Positions 63,866 to 64,000 of a DNA stretch of 64,000 nt are shown in pieces. The translations under genes and the position numbers were made by a program. Within the stretch, counting starts at the first letter, position 1; each line of letters begins with the position of its first letter. The notes beneath the pieces were generated by a model that saw only the letters and a list, made by a program, of their open reading frames with translations, ran no database searches and had not been told where the DNA came from. Source of the stretch: Bradyrhizobium stylosanthis (GTDB lineage Bacteria; Pseudomonadota; Alphaproteobacteria; Rhizobiales; Xanthobacteraceae); the NCBI RefSeq assembly GCF_001641335.1, contig NZ_LVEM01000003.1:307209-371208 (forward strand), given 5' to 3'.

Positions 63866-64000
63866 GCGGACACACCTCCGCAGCCTCGCGGCGCAATTCG
63901 CCCGAGCTTTGCCTGGTCATTCCACCCTCTCGATCCAAGAGGGCGCAGGGAAGGCCGGGTGCCGACTGGCACCCACGGTCCGCTGCGCGAAAGGTAGCGC
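63866..64000. repeat. structured intergenic sequence, probable third repeat type
   Basis: Two tight perfect hairpins follow each other: CCCTCT/AGAGGG (63925-63930 with 63938-63943) and GGGTGCC/GGCACCC (63957-63963 with 63968-63974). No open frame is convincing. The sequence resembles a long repetitive spacer (GAGGGCGCAGGG...CCGGGTGCC) that I recall from Bradyrhizobium genomes. The window ends inside it. Confidence 0.45.

Overview
The window looks like chromosomal DNA of a Bradyrhizobium-type alphaproteobacterium (order Hyphomicrobiales). The reasons are the high GC content and codon use, many small lineage-restricted proteins (DUF3606, DUF6894-like, DUF6456-like), a GcrA-family regulator, and palindromic intergenic elements of the kind I associate with this genus. 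I see no rRNA, tRNA, CRISPR array, transposase or complete prophage.

Layout. 1-7.2 kb: a gene cut by the left edge, a DUF4261 protein, a divergent NRAMP-like transporter, a PhyH-type dioxygenase, a Crp/Fnr regulator and a set of tiny proteins. 7.4-12.5 kb: an enolase-superfamily enzyme, a periplasmic sulfite dehydrogenase pair (SoxC-like molybdoprotein plus monohaem cytochrome) and arginase. 12.5-18.5 kb: a surface/c-di-GMP block with a CHASE2-PAS-GGDEF-EAL protein, a FecR-domain protein and a divergently transcribed TpsB outer-membrane transporter. 18.6-25.7 kb: small exported proteins, a phasin, and a regulatory island in which a GcrA-family protein and a DUF6456-like protein are divergent from an S24 (LexA/CI-type) repressor flanked by three copies of one 15-bp operator-like sequence. 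25.9-28.8 kb: a zinc-ribbon protein and a MoxR ATPase/VWA pair.

29-38.4 kb: formamidase, a beta-propeller lactonase, a GntR/FCD regulator with two winged-helix domains, an MFS transporter, a stand-alone aconitase paralogue and a DctA-type carrier. Matching TTTTA-N5-TAAAA palindromes lie in front of the lactonase/gntR pair and of the MFS-aconitase pair. dctA has a perfect sigma-54 promoter.

39.8-62.8 kb is the heart of the window: a purine/ureide nitrogen-scavenging locus. It holds allantoate amidohydrolase; two complete BMP-type (nucleoside/purine) ABC transporters; a biuretase-like amidohydrolase embedded in the first transporter operon; a CDA-fold nucleoside deaminase; a putative Tsx-like outer-membrane channel; an 8-oxoguanine/guanine deaminase; xanthine dehydrogenase (FAD subunit plus a fused Fe-S/Mo subunit); a xanthine/urate permease; a fused OHCU decarboxylase-HIU hydrolase; allantoinase PuuE; and a DUF3830 protein. 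Together they form a route from guanine and xanthine through urate to allantoate. No recognisable urate oxidase and no ureidoglycolate lyase is present. Sigma-54 promoter matches precede the first ABC operon (perfect), the xanthine dehydrogenase operon (good) and the DUF3830-puuE-uraD/hiuH operon (weaker), which suggests nitrogen-limitation control.

The right end carries three kinds of palindromic intergenic element, one resembling an element at 47.4 kb.
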